Of a stretch of DNA of 64,000 bases, positions 16,767-24,377 are shown piece after piece. Within the stretch, counting starts at the first letter, position 1. Each line of letters starts with the position of its first letter. The translations under genes were made by a program, and so were the position numbers. The stretch covers positions 248,001 to 312,000 of the forward strand of contig NZ_JAETXJ010000002.1 of assembly GCF_022508225.1 (NCBI RefSeq). The letters run 5' to 3'. The DNA is from Desulfovibrio sp. UIB00. GTDB taxonomy: Bacteria > Desulfobacterota > Desulfovibrionia > Desulfovibrionales > Desulfovibrionaceae. Under the pieces are notes generated by a model, which was not told the DNA's origin, made no database searches, and saw only the letters and a list, made by a program, of their open reading frames with translations.

Positions 16767-17166
16767 TGAGATTTTTCCATAAACCAGGGTTACGAAGATA
16801 TTATTTACAATAAAACACACACATCGTTCTTTATCAGCCTACGCCTTACTCTTCTTTTTTAATAGCCCTCAACGGCGCCCACGCATGTTGGGAGTTTTAT
16901 ACATCCTCCTAGTTTTCCAGAAAAATAGTCACTGCCACAGGTCGTAGGCAAGTACGCACATGCGCGCAATAAAATACTTAGTTAGTAGGTATTAAATGAT
17001 ATATGTCCATTTTTATTGACATAATTAGTGCAGTTAAAAATTAGCTGTGGTACTAAGCAAATAATACCATCTTACTATGATATCAGCCCGCGATGGCAGT
17101 GGCTGCACGTAGTAGGGAAACCTTTTTATGGCACACTGCTATATACTTAAATTTGGGGTTAATTGC
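16767..17166. other. AT-rich intergenic region upstream of the SQR-like gene
   Basis: About 400 bases without a supported gene, clearly more AT-rich than its surroundings. It contains TTGACA at 17016-17021 and the dyad ATGTC (17003-17007) / GACAT (17018-17022), overlapping each other, a possible promoter and operator for the flavoprotein operon. No clear -10 element stands at the right distance. Confidence 0.4.
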
Positions 17167-18408
17167 ATGAAAAAATTGCTTATTCTTGGTGCTGGCGCTG
17201 GCGGAACCATGATAGCCACGAAAATGAGAAAGCTCTTGAGTGAAAGAGAATGGGAAATAACGCTGATTGACCGGGATCCCGTCCATCACTACCAGCCAGG
17301 CTGGCTTCTTATTCCGTTCGGGGTTGATACGCCGCAGGGTTGCGTTCGTCCCAAAAAGGATTTTATCGCTCGCGGAGTTAATTTCGTGATTGATACGATC
17401 ACCGCTGTGGATCCTATCCAGCGCAAGGTCGAATGCAAAAACAGCACCCACACCTATGACTGGATTGTTGTTGCCTCTGGCGCGAGAATCGCTCCCGATG
17501 AGGTGCCCGGCCTTCTGGACGACTGGGGCGGCAAGATCCACAACTTCTACACCCATGACGGCGCTGCGGCACTTGGCGACAAGCTGAAGCACTTCAAGAA
17601 GGGGCGTCTTGTTCTCCACATTTGCGAAACCCCCATCAAGTGCCCTGTTGCGCCTCTGGAATTTGTGTACATGGCCGACTGGTACCTGCAAAAGATGGGC
17701 GTGCGCAAAGATGTGGAAATTGAGCTTGTCACGCCGCTTACGGGGGCTTTTACCAAGCCGGTTGCCAACAACATTCTTGGTGCGCTGTGCGAGCAGAAGG
17801 GCATCAAGGTTACCACCAACTGGACTGTGGACAGCGTGGAAGCCGACCGCGCCGTGATCGCTTCCGTCACGGGCGATGAAATCCCCTACGACCTGCTGGT
17901 GAGCATTCCCCCGAACCTTGGGCAGGAATTCCTCATCGAATCTGAAGTCTCCGACGTGACCGGCTTCATCGATACGGATAAGGAGCTGCTGAAGTCCAAG
18001 AAGTTCGAGAACATGTATATCATCGGCGACGCAACAAACGTCCCCGCGTCCAAAGCCGGCTCTGTGGCCCACTTTGAAGCGGACGTGATCGCCCAGAACC
18101 TGATGGCCGACATTGAAGGAACCGACAATTATTACAGGTTTGACGGCCACACCAACTGCTTTATCGTCACTGGTTTTGAAAAGGCCTCGCTCATCGACTT
18201 CAGCTACGCTGTGGAACCCCTGCCGGGCATGTTCCCGCTGCCTGGTGTTGGCCCCTTTGAGCTGCTGGGCGAAAGCCACATCAACTATTGGGGTAAGCTC
18301 ATGTTCAAGTGGGTGTATTACAACCTCATGCTGAAAGGCCATGAACTCCCGTTTGAACCCAATATGTATCTTGCAGGGAAAGATACCTCCTTGCTGAGAA
18401 GCAAGTAG
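17167..18408 (+). CDS. Sulfide:quinone-oxidoreductase-like FAD flavoprotein
   Basis: This 413-residue pyridine-nucleotide-disulfide-type flavoprotein opens with the FAD-binding motif LILGAGAGGTMIA (residues 5-17) and has a second FAD contact at YIIGDATNVP (284-293). Cysteines that match the SQR/flavocytochrome c pattern are C153, C159 (ETPIKCPVAPLE) and C331 (HTNCFIVT). There is no signal peptide, so it probably binds the inner face of the membrane through its C-terminus. By family it would oxidise sulfide or a persulfide with quinone as acceptor. The ATG at 17167 places the FAD motif at the usual distance; an ATG at 17128 would add 13 residues. The next gene is 14 bases away. Confidence 0.75.
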   Translation: MKKLLILGAGAGGTMIATKMRKLLSEREWEITLIDRDPVHHYQPGWLLIPFGVDTPQGCVRPKKDFIARGVNFVIDTITAVDPIQRKVECKNSTHTYDWIVVASGARIAPDEVPGLLDDWGGKIHNFYTHDGAAALGDKLKHFKKGRLVLHICETPIKCPVAPLEFVYMADWYLQKMGVRKDVEIELVTPLTGAFTKPVANNILGALCEQKGIKVTTNWTVDSVEADRAVIASVTGDEIPYDLLVSIPPNLGQEFLIESEVSDVTGFIDTDKELLKSKKFENMYIIGDATNVPASKAGSVAHFEADVIAQNLMADIEGTDNYYRFDGHTNCFIVTGFEKASLIDFSYAVEPLPGMFPLPGVGPFELLGESHINYWGKLMFKWVYYNLMLKGHELPFEPNMYLAGKDTSLLRSK

Positions 18409-18422
18409 ACCGGAGGGATCAT

Positions 18423-19088
18423 ATGACACCTGAAGATAAAATTCTTGAGCGGCTGGAAGCCATCGAAGGCAGGCTCAGCGACCTTCAAGCAAGCAAGGAA
18501 AGCAGCAACATGCTGCTGAGCGAGCTGACGCCCATTGGGAACCATGCCTTCCGCCTTATTGTTGAAGAGATGGAAACCCTCAACGGCAGGGTTACGCTTG
18601 ACGATATTCTGGATCTGGGCCGCAAGGGCCTGCTGACTGTTCCCCGGCTTACGTGGCTGCTCGACCAGCTCGAGAACGCCACCGACCTGTGGAAGATTAT
18701 GCACCCTGCGTTTGCGCCGACCTTTCCGCATATCATCGAAAAGATGGGCGAGTGGGAAAAGGATGGCGTGTTTGAAAAGATGTCTGCGTTTAAAAACGCC
18801 GGCGGCAGCCTGCTTGGCTCCATGAGCCCGGAAGACATTGCCAAAACTGGCGAAGGCCTGGCCTTTTTGATCAGCCAGTTGCAGCGCCTTGCCGACCCCG
18901 ACCTGCAAGCCAAGATCACGAACCTGATCGGCATGCTGGGCGAGATAGACACGGCCAATGTGAAGCCCACGGGCGTTTTTGGCCTTATTGGGGCGCTTGG
19001 CAGCGCGGAAGGCAAACAGACCCTTGGCCTGCTTGCCGAACTGATAAAAGTAGCAGGAAAGTACACGGGCCAGAGCGCGTCCAAATAA
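18423..19088 (+). CDS. DUF1641-type protein
   Basis: This 221-residue soluble, helix-rich protein resembles the DUF1641 group: an N-terminal coiled segment (ILERLEAIEGRLSDLQ), then repeated helices, and TNVKPTGVFGLIGALGS-like sequence near the end (TANVKPTGVFGLIGALGS). Members commonly sit beside sulfide:quinone reductases or formate-dehydrogenase-like genes; their role is unknown. GGAGGG precedes the ATG, and the gene is 14 bases after the flavoprotein, so the two form one operon ending at the terminator 19136-19173. Confidence 0.7.
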   Translation: MTPEDKILERLEAIEGRLSDLQASKESSNMLLSELTPIGNHAFRLIVEEMETLNGRVTLDDILDLGRKGLLTVPRLTWLLDQLENATDLWKIMHPAFAPTFPHIIEKMGEWEKDGVFEKMSAFKNAGGSLLGSMSPEDIAKTGEGLAFLISQLQRLADPDLQAKITNLIGMLGEIDTANVKPTGVFGLIGALGSAEGKQTLGLLAELIKVAGKYTGQSASK

Positions 19089-19135
19089 CCGAGAGGTTAT
19101 CTGACGGGTTCCCCGAAACTGCCCGTTTATAAAGC

Positions 19136-19173
19136 AAAAGCCCGCCGAAGTTGCAGAACTTCGGCGGGCTTTT
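19136..19173 (+). terminator. Strong terminator, left copy of a repeated hairpin
   Basis: AAAAGCCCGCCGAAGTT (19136-19152) pairs perfectly over 17 bp with 19157-19173, with GCAG as loop and a T-rich end. Its core CCGCCGAAGTTG...AACTTCGGCGG recurs at 20681-20718 on the other side of the AT-rich gene. Confidence 0.9.
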
Positions 19174-19332
19174 GCGTGAACTGGGGAATTAGTCACGATA
19201 TTTAAAAATAAGGTGCGTTATACTTCTTATGGTTTGGATGTAGACCGTCGCTTTCAGGCATGATATGCGAAAAAAAGTAGGGAGAAGAAGGTTGTTTGAG
19301 TGTTATGGTGTTAAATTTATAAAGGAAATTAA

Positions 19333-20676
19333 GTGGATGTTTTTAATAATAGAGAAGTGGCAAGCGCGCTATGGATCATAGTTTTCGCTTGTTATGTTTT
19401 TTTCGCGAGTAAGTTTAAGGGTGCGAGGAAATCTTTTAAAGATTTAGTATCTGTATTTTTCGTAAGGCAGATAATCTCAATCTTGATATTGATGTCTGCT
19501 TATATGACGCTTGTTATATATGTAATGTATGCCGCTGGGTTATGGAATGTTGGTCAGATAAAGAATACATTATACTGGGCTGGTTCCGTTGGCTTAATGT
19601 CACTATTTAAACTGGAAACAATTAAAAAAGATAATAACTATTTTAGTCAATTAGCCTTCGGTAGCCTAAAGATATTTGCAATCATTCAGTTTATTGTTGG
19701 CATCTATACCTTCCCACTGTGGGTAGAATTGTTAATAGTCCCAGTTTTTGTGCTCATTGGAGGAATGTCTGTCATTGCAGACAAGGTGGGAAGATATAGT
19801 CAAGTAAAGAATATTTTTAATTCTATGTTAATAATATTTAGCTTGGCTGTTATTATAAATGCATTTTATATGATTGTATTTAATTGGGATGAGTTTGCAA
19901 ATGAAAGTACTGTATATGATTTTATTGTGCCTGCTCTGCTAACAATATTTTACATCCCTTTTTTATTTGTATTGAAAATATATATAGTATACGAATCGGC
20001 TTTTATAAAGATAAAATTTTTAATAAAAAATAAAAGAGTCAGGTTACTTGCAAAAATATATTCAGTATTTTTTTTTAATTTTCGGACTGCTCAATTTGAT
20101 CGTTGGATAAAATGCCTTTCTATAGATAAAGTTAATTCACATCGGGAGTTAGTAAAATCGTTTAAACATATAAGCAAGATGAATAGACTTGAGAATAGTG
20201 TTTGCGAAGTCCCAATTAGCGAAGGTTGGTCTCCGTATATTGCAAAAGATTTTTTGATAGATGAGGGTTTTGTTACGGGATATTATAGTAAATCATACGG
20301 GAATGAGTGGTCAGCATCATCTCCAATGATGAAATTAGGAAATGAGATTCTTCCTGATAATATTGGCTATTATGTAGAAGGCGTAGAAGGTATTGCAAAA
20401 AAATTGAAGCTTAGCCTCAATATTAACGACTCGAGCAGGGCTATCCTTTCAAGAAAAAAATTTATGGAAACCGCCGGAGTACTGATTCAAAAAAGCTTGA
20501 ATATGAGCATTACCGATGCCACAAAACATGCCCTACTTTGTGGAGAATCTCATTGCGAATTCTATGAGAACAAGGCGGTATCCGTTGTTGTAAATTTATG
20601 GCCCCGACACAAGTCTGGGGGGCATGATATGAAATTTACTGTTGCAATGATTAACAATGATGAGGCTTGCCCGTAA
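19333..20676 (+). CDS. AT-rich multi-pass membrane protein of unknown function, probably acquired
   Basis: I do not recognise a family. The 447-residue protein has an N-terminal half with about six hydrophobic helices (near residues 10-27, 45-72, 75-90, 105-145, 160-185 and 195-225). A soluble, probably cytoplasmic C-terminal half of about 220 residues follows, rich in lysine and asparagine. The start is GTG at 19333 with AAAGGA 7 bases upstream. Base composition and codon use (ATA, AAA, TTA, AAT) differ sharply from every neighbour, which points to recent transfer. It lies alone between two matching terminator hairpins and beside the 3' end of a tRNA gene. A membrane effector plus sensor domain, as in phage-defence proteins, is possible but unproven. 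Confidence 0.75.
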   Translation: MDVFNNREVASALWIIVFACYVFFASKFKGARKSFKDLVSVFFVRQIISILILMSAYMTLVIYVMYAAGLWNVGQIKNTLYWAGSVGLMSLFKLETIKKDNNYFSQLAFGSLKIFAIIQFIVGIYTFPLWVELLIVPVFVLIGGMSVIADKVGRYSQVKNIFNSMLIIFSLAVIINAFYMIVFNWDEFANESTVYDFIVPALLTIFYIPFLFVLKIYIVYESAFIKIKFLIKNKRVRLLAKIYSVFFFNFRTAQFDRWIKCLSIDKVNSHRELVKSFKHISKMNRLENSVCEVPISEGWSPYIAKDFLIDEGFVTGYYSKSYGNEWSASSPMMKLGNEILPDNIGYYVEGVEGIAKKLKLSLNINDSSRAILSRKKFMETAGVLIQKSLNMSITDATKHALLCGESHCEFYENKAVSVVVNLWPRHKSGGHDMKFTVAMINNDEACP

Positions 20677-20680
20677 AACG

Positions 20681-20718
20681 CAAAGACCGCCGAAGTTGTG
20701 CAACTTCGGCGGTCTTTG
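20681..20718. terminator. Strong terminator, right copy of the repeated hairpin
   Basis: CAAAGACCGCCGAAGTTG (20681-20698) and its exact complement (20701-20718) form an 18-bp stem. It can end both the AT-rich gene (+) and the tRNA gene (-). Confidence 0.88.
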
Positions 20719-20731
20719 TCTGAACAGTTCT

Positions 20732-20807
20732 TGGTGGGCCCACCAGGACTTGAACCTGGGACGGGCCGGTTATGAGCCGGAGGCTCTACCAACTGAGCTA
20801 TAGGCCC
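20732..20807 (-). tRNA. tRNA with anticodon CAT (Met, or Ile2 if lysidine-modified)
   Basis: The 76-base minus-strand sequence folds as a cloverleaf. The acceptor stem GGGCCTA pairs with TGGGCCC (one G-T pair), the D arm reads GCTC...GAGC, the anticodon loop is CTCATAA, and the T arm is CCAGG-TTCAAGT-CCTGG. CCA is encoded at the 3' end (20732-20734). The anticodon stem has one T-C mismatch at its outer pair. CAT can be elongator methionine or the AUA-reading isoleucine tRNA; the sequence alone does not settle it. Confidence 0.93.
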
Positions 20808-20894
20808 CAAGGAGGGGAAATATAGCTGCAAGGCTGGCTTCGGTCAAGTGCGCGTATCGGGCAGCGTTGGGCGGGCCGCAAAAGCTGCCCCTTG

Positions 20895-22058
20895 CTACAT
20901 GGCGTTGCCCGCTTCCAGCAAGGAAATCTGCTCGTCCATGGCCTTTTTCAGCGGGGCGGGCAGTCCCATGATGTCCACGTTCAAAAAGCCCCGCACAATG
21001 GTGGCGGCGGCTTCGTCTTCGTCCAGACCGCGCGCCATGAGGTATTCAATTTCCTCCTGCGCGATCTTGCCCACCGCTGCCTCGTGCGAAAGTTCCACGC
21101 CGTCCTGGTTGCTGTCCAGCTCGGGGATGGCGTGCATGCGCCCACCGCCAAGAATCAGCCCCTTGCATTCGAGGTGCCCCTTGGCGGGTGCGGCGGAAGC
21201 GCCGATAAAGCCCCGGTTGATGACCGTGCCGCCCGTGGTGACAACGCGCGAGATGATTTCGCCGCGCGTATCGGGGGCCGCAAGGTCAATGCGGTTGCCG
21301 CAGTCCACATGGGAGCCGGTGGGGGCCACTACAACGGAGTTGAAGCGGGCCACGGCTCCGGCTCCAGCCAGGGTCATGGTGGGGTACATTTGCAGGTCGC
21401 CCACGGGCTTGAGCAGAATGTAGTTGTTCTGAAACTCGCCCCCGGCTTCCACAATCCCGGCGGAACGGGGGCGTACAGTCGTGCTGCTGCCCCAGTTGTG
21501 AATCATGGTAAAGGTCAGCTTGCCGCCTTTTTCCACATAATATTCGGTCACGCCCAGATGGGCGGCATCGTTGGCATCGTGCGCAGTGGCGCAGCCGCCA
21601 AGAATGTGCAGCTCCGCGCCTTCTTCAACAATCACAATGTTGTGGATGCTCTGGCCCGCGCCGTGCCCCTTGATGAACATGCAGGACTGCACGGGCTGGG
21701 CGATTTTGACGCCCTTGCGCGCCCGCACAAAGTAGCCGCCGTTGCAGTGCTCCTGCGCCATGCGCGTGAATTCGTCCTTTTCAGGATTCAGCAGCTTCCA
21801 GAAATACTGGGGCAGGCCGTCGAACTTTTTCAGCGCCGTGCGGATGTCCATGAGGTCGAGGCCTTCATGGCGCGTTTCGCAGTGCACGCCAGCGTGGTTG
21901 AGCTGCATGAACGCACCGCTTGCGGTGCTGTCGTTCACATCGATGCCAGCCAGCACCAGACGTTCCTGATCCTCGCGGGGCAGGGCTGCGAGGTTTTCAA
22001 TGGGCGCGGCGTTTTCGCCGCCGCTGAACTGAAAGCGGGAAAGATTGACAGAACTCAT
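20895..22058 (-). CDS. SufB/SufD-family Fe-S scaffold protein
   Basis: This 387-residue protein is one SufBD beta-helix unit. Recognisable segments are HNIVIVEEGAELHILGGC, YYVEKGGKLTFTMIHNWG, and the C-terminal HEAAVGKIAQEEIEYLMARGLDEDEAAATIVRGFL, which carries the conserved histidine and glutamates of the family. It is shorter than E. coli SufB and there is no second SufB/D gene here. Paired only with SufC it matches the minimal SufBC-type (SMS) assembly modules described in anaerobes. Its ATG overlaps the sufC stop (ATGA), indicating translational coupling. Confidence 0.88.
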   Translation of the reverse strand: MSSVNLSRFQFSGGENAAPIENLAALPREDQERLVLAGIDVNDSTASGAFMQLNHAGVHCETRHEGLDLMDIRTALKKFDGLPQYFWKLLNPEKDEFTRMAQEHCNGGYFVRARKGVKIAQPVQSCMFIKGHGAGQSIHNIVIVEEGAELHILGGCATAHDANDAAHLGVTEYYVEKGGKLTFTMIHNWGSSTTVRPRSAGIVEAGGEFQNNYILLKPVGDLQMYPTMTLAGAGAVARFNSVVVAPTGSHVDCGNRIDLAAPDTRGEIISRVVTTGGTVINRGFIGASAAPAKGHLECKGLILGGGRMHAIPELDSNQDGVELSHEAAVGKIAQEEIEYLMARGLDEDEAAATIVRGFLNVDIMGLPAPLKKAMDEQISLLEAGNAM

Positions 22059-22849
22059 TTAAGGGGCGCCTCCGCAATTTTGCCAAGCATGTCGCCGGTG
22101 AGGCAGCGCAGACATTCCTGATAGCCGTGGGTAGCGATGTGATCCAGAATTTCGCGGGGCCGCGCTTCGCAGCACAGCTTGCCCTGATACATGACCTGCC
22201 CCCGGTGGGCATTGACGTATTCAAGGATATGACCGGTGTGGGTGATGATAAGACCGCTGGTGGAGCGCACCTTCTCTCGCTGCCGCAGCGTGGCGCAACA
22301 TCGGTCGGGCGTGCCGTCAAGCAGGTAGCGAACTGTTTTACCCACAAGCGCCATATTCTCAAGGTCAACGCCGGATTCCGGCTCGTCAAAGAGCAGCAGG
22401 TCTGGCTTCTGGGCCATGAGTTGCAGCAGTTCGGAGCGCTTGATTTCGCCGCCGGAAAAGCCCGCGTTCACATCGCGCTTGAGAAAATGGTCAAAATGCA
22501 CCTTGCGGGCCATGTCTTCTATATCCATCTTGCGCCCGCGCCCGCACAGTTCCACCAGCTTGCCCGTGGGCAGGCCATGAATGGTGGGGGGCCGCTGAAA
22601 CGACATGCCGATGCCGAGGCGCGCACGCTCGTACATGGGCGCGTGGGTGATGTCTGTGCCTTTGTAGATGATTTGCCCCTGCGTGACCTCATACCCCGCA
22701 AAGCCCATGAGAGTCATGAGCAGGGTGGTTTTGCCGGAGCCGTTGGGGCCAAAAAGAATGAATGTTTCGCCAGGGCGGATGTGCAGATCAATGCCCTTGA
22801 GCACGGGCGTACCCTTGACCGAAACATGCAGGTCACGGATTTCAAGCAT
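22055..22849 (-). CDS. sufC: SufC-type Fe-S assembly ATPase
   Basis: This 264-residue ABC ATPase has Walker A GPNGSGKTTLL (about residues 33-43), signature FSGGEIKRSELLQ and Walker B LLLFDEPESGVD. The DEPESGVD and SGGEIKRSE variants are typical of SufC rather than transporters, and no membrane partner is encoded nearby. It drives cluster assembly on the SufB-like partner. The ATG at 22849 has GGAGAAG upstream. It overlaps the preceding small gene by 8 bases. Confidence 0.9.
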   Translation of the reverse strand: MLEIRDLHVSVKGTPVLKGIDLHIRPGETFILFGPNGSGKTTLLMTLMGFAGYEVTQGQIIYKGTDITHAPMYERARLGIGMSFQRPPTIHGLPTGKLVELCGRGRKMDIEDMARKVHFDHFLKRDVNAGFSGGEIKRSELLQLMAQKPDLLLFDEPESGVDLENMALVGKTVRYLLDGTPDRCCATLRQREKVRSTSGLIITHTGHILEYVNAHRGQVMYQGKLCCEARPREILDHIATHGYQECLRCLTGDMLGKIAEAPLK

Positions 22850-23168
22850 CTTCTTCTCCGGTTTCGCCCAGATACTCCAGCACATCGTAATGCACGTGAT
22901 CCAGAATATGGGTCAGCCTGGAAACGCATTCCTCGCCCACGGCGCTGCCAATTAGGGTGACAATAAAGGCCGCGCGCTTGGAATTGACCAGCGCTTCATA
23001 GCCAGGATCAGCGGAATACGGAATGGCCCGGATGGAATCGCTGAATTCCTGAAGTTTTGCTTCATCGAGATATTTGATGGGCTGGGGCTCGTTGTCGAGA
23101 TAGGCGATGCCGTCCCGCAGCTCCAGCATGATCGGTTTGCCACGCAGATACGCGATGCACACTTCCAT
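22842..23168 (-). CDS. Hypothetical protein leading the suf operon (108 aa)
   Basis: No family recognised. The product MEVCIAYLRGKPIMLELRDG... is acidic and soluble, with two cysteines and four histidines (HILDHVHYD) near the C-terminus that could bind metal. It is translated from ATG 23168 with AAGGGGA upstream and overlaps sufC by 8 bases, so it is coexpressed with Fe-S assembly. The promoter and a palindrome lie immediately upstream. Confidence 0.65.
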   Translation of the reverse strand: MEVCIAYLRGKPIMLELRDGIAYLDNEPQPIKYLDEAKLQEFSDSIRAIPYSADPGYEALVNSKRAAFIVTLIGSAVGEECVSRLTHILDHVHYDVLEYLGETGEEDA

Positions 23169-23196
23169 GGTAATCCCCTTGGTTTTGTGATGCCGC

Positions 23197-23225
23197 ATAG
23201 TGGCAAACTTGCCACCCCCTGTCCA
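23197..23225 (-). promoter_or_regulatory. suf operon promoter with overlapping 16-bp palindrome
   Basis: On the minus strand, TGGACA (23225-23220) and CACTAT (23202-23197) lie 17 bases apart. The spacer and -10 are covered by the perfect palindrome GTGGCAAACTTGCCAC (23200-23215). A repressor bound there would block RNA polymerase. Which regulator binds is unknown. Confidence 0.55.
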
Positions 23226-23457
23226 GAGATGCGGCGTATTCAGATGCCTGTCTTTATTGGAGCGTGGCGAGGTGCAACGGCGCTGTTTAAGCGCTGGCGC
23301 GCCTTTGGCGGATATGCGGCATATGTCGGATATGGTAAAAAAATGCGCAAGCCAGATCACGCAACTCTGCGCGGCCGCAGGGTTTTGTTCCCCGCTGCCG
23401 CGCAGCAGACAGCCCGGTGGGCAGGAATTATTTGTGCCGGGGCGTCATGTTGAGGCC

Positions 23458-24357
23458 TCATGCAAGGCCAAAGCGTAGGGCGGCGTAGCCCACCACCTTG
23501 CGCGTATCGCCCGATGCCGTGGCTGAAGTGTCGTACAGGCACAGTTCCGCCCATGGTTCGCCCAGGGCGCGGGCGGCAAACAGGGCAAGGGCCATGGGGG
23601 CCGCCCCGCACATGGTGATTTTTTCACGCTGCACCATGGTGAGCAGGCCTTCCGGGTCGCAGGCCAGCGCCTGCGAAAGGGCGAAAGCATCCTTGCGCAT
23701 GGTGGTTTCCTGATCTTCGTAATGGTTCATGTCGGAGCTGACGATGACGCCGATCCGCTCGGCCTTGCTTTCGTACTGGCGGATGACCTCCGCCAGCGCC
23801 AGCCCCGCTTCCTGCAAGATTTTGTGTTGCATGGTGCCCACGCACACAGGGGTGATGCGGCGGGTCGCGCCGGGCGTACCCTGCGGCGGCATGCATTGCA
23901 GAAAAGGCAGCAGGACTTCTATGGAATGCTCGTCAAGGTGCGAGTGCAGGTCGGGCGCAAAACCGCCCTTGGCGCACAGGCTGGCGGCCAGCTCCGCATC
24001 CACGTCAACATTGCCCAGCGGGGTACGCCACGCGCCATCCGGCCACACGCCAAGGGCCGCGCCCCTGCCCGTGTGGTTGGGGCAGAGCATCACAAGCCGC
24101 TCCGGCAGGCTGGCTCCGGCTGTGGTTTTGTTCCAGGGGCTCATGAGCGCGGCCCCAACCACCTTGCCGCAGTAAACGTAGCCAGCATGGGGAAGCATAA
24201 GGCCGCGCAGGCTTGCAGAGGCCTTGCGCTTGGCGTCAATGGGCGCATTTGCAGACAAGGCTTTTCCAGCCGTGAGGTATGACTTGATTTCCTTTTGCAG
24301 CTCACCGGGCGAAGCGGGATAGAAACGCCCGGCTGCGACAGGTTCACGTTCGGGCAT
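23458..24357 (-). CDS. amrB: AmmeMemoRadiSam system protein B (MEMO1 family)
   Basis: This 299-residue protein opens EPVAAGRFYPASPGELQKEI, the conserved MEMO start. The metal-site-like residues are in LMLPHAGYVYCG (His near residue 57), MLCPNHTGRG, DEHSIEVLLPFLQ and SSDMNHYEDQE. The human homologue MEMO1 is a metal-binding protein related to nonheme-iron dioxygenases. Prokaryotic members co-occur with an AMMECR1 protein and a radical SAM protein, neither of which is in this window. GAGGAG precedes the ATG. gabD follows upstream on the same strand. Confidence 0.9.
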   Translation of the reverse strand: MPEREPVAAGRFYPASPGELQKEIKSYLTAGKALSANAPIDAKRKASASLRGLMLPHAGYVYCGKVVGAALMSPWNKTTAGASLPERLVMLCPNHTGRGAALGVWPDGAWRTPLGNVDVDAELAASLCAKGGFAPDLHSHLDEHSIEVLLPFLQCMPPQGTPGATRRITPVCVGTMQHKILQEAGLALAEVIRQYESKAERIGVIVSSDMNHYEDQETTMRKDAFALSQALACDPEGLLTMVQREKITMCGAAPMALALFAARALGEPWAELCLYDTSATASGDTRKVVGYAALRFGLA

Positions 24358-24377
24358 GAGTACTCCTCGCTGGCGCG

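Noticed and set aside
16767..16820. Longer form of the TolA-like lipoprotein from GTG 16820
   Set aside because: The extra residues would bury the lipobox signal sequence and have no better ribosome site.
19181..19330. Direct repeat of the tRNA 3' end as an attachment site
   Set aside because: No copy of the tRNA 3' sequence was found on the far side of the AT-rich gene, and no integrase is nearby.
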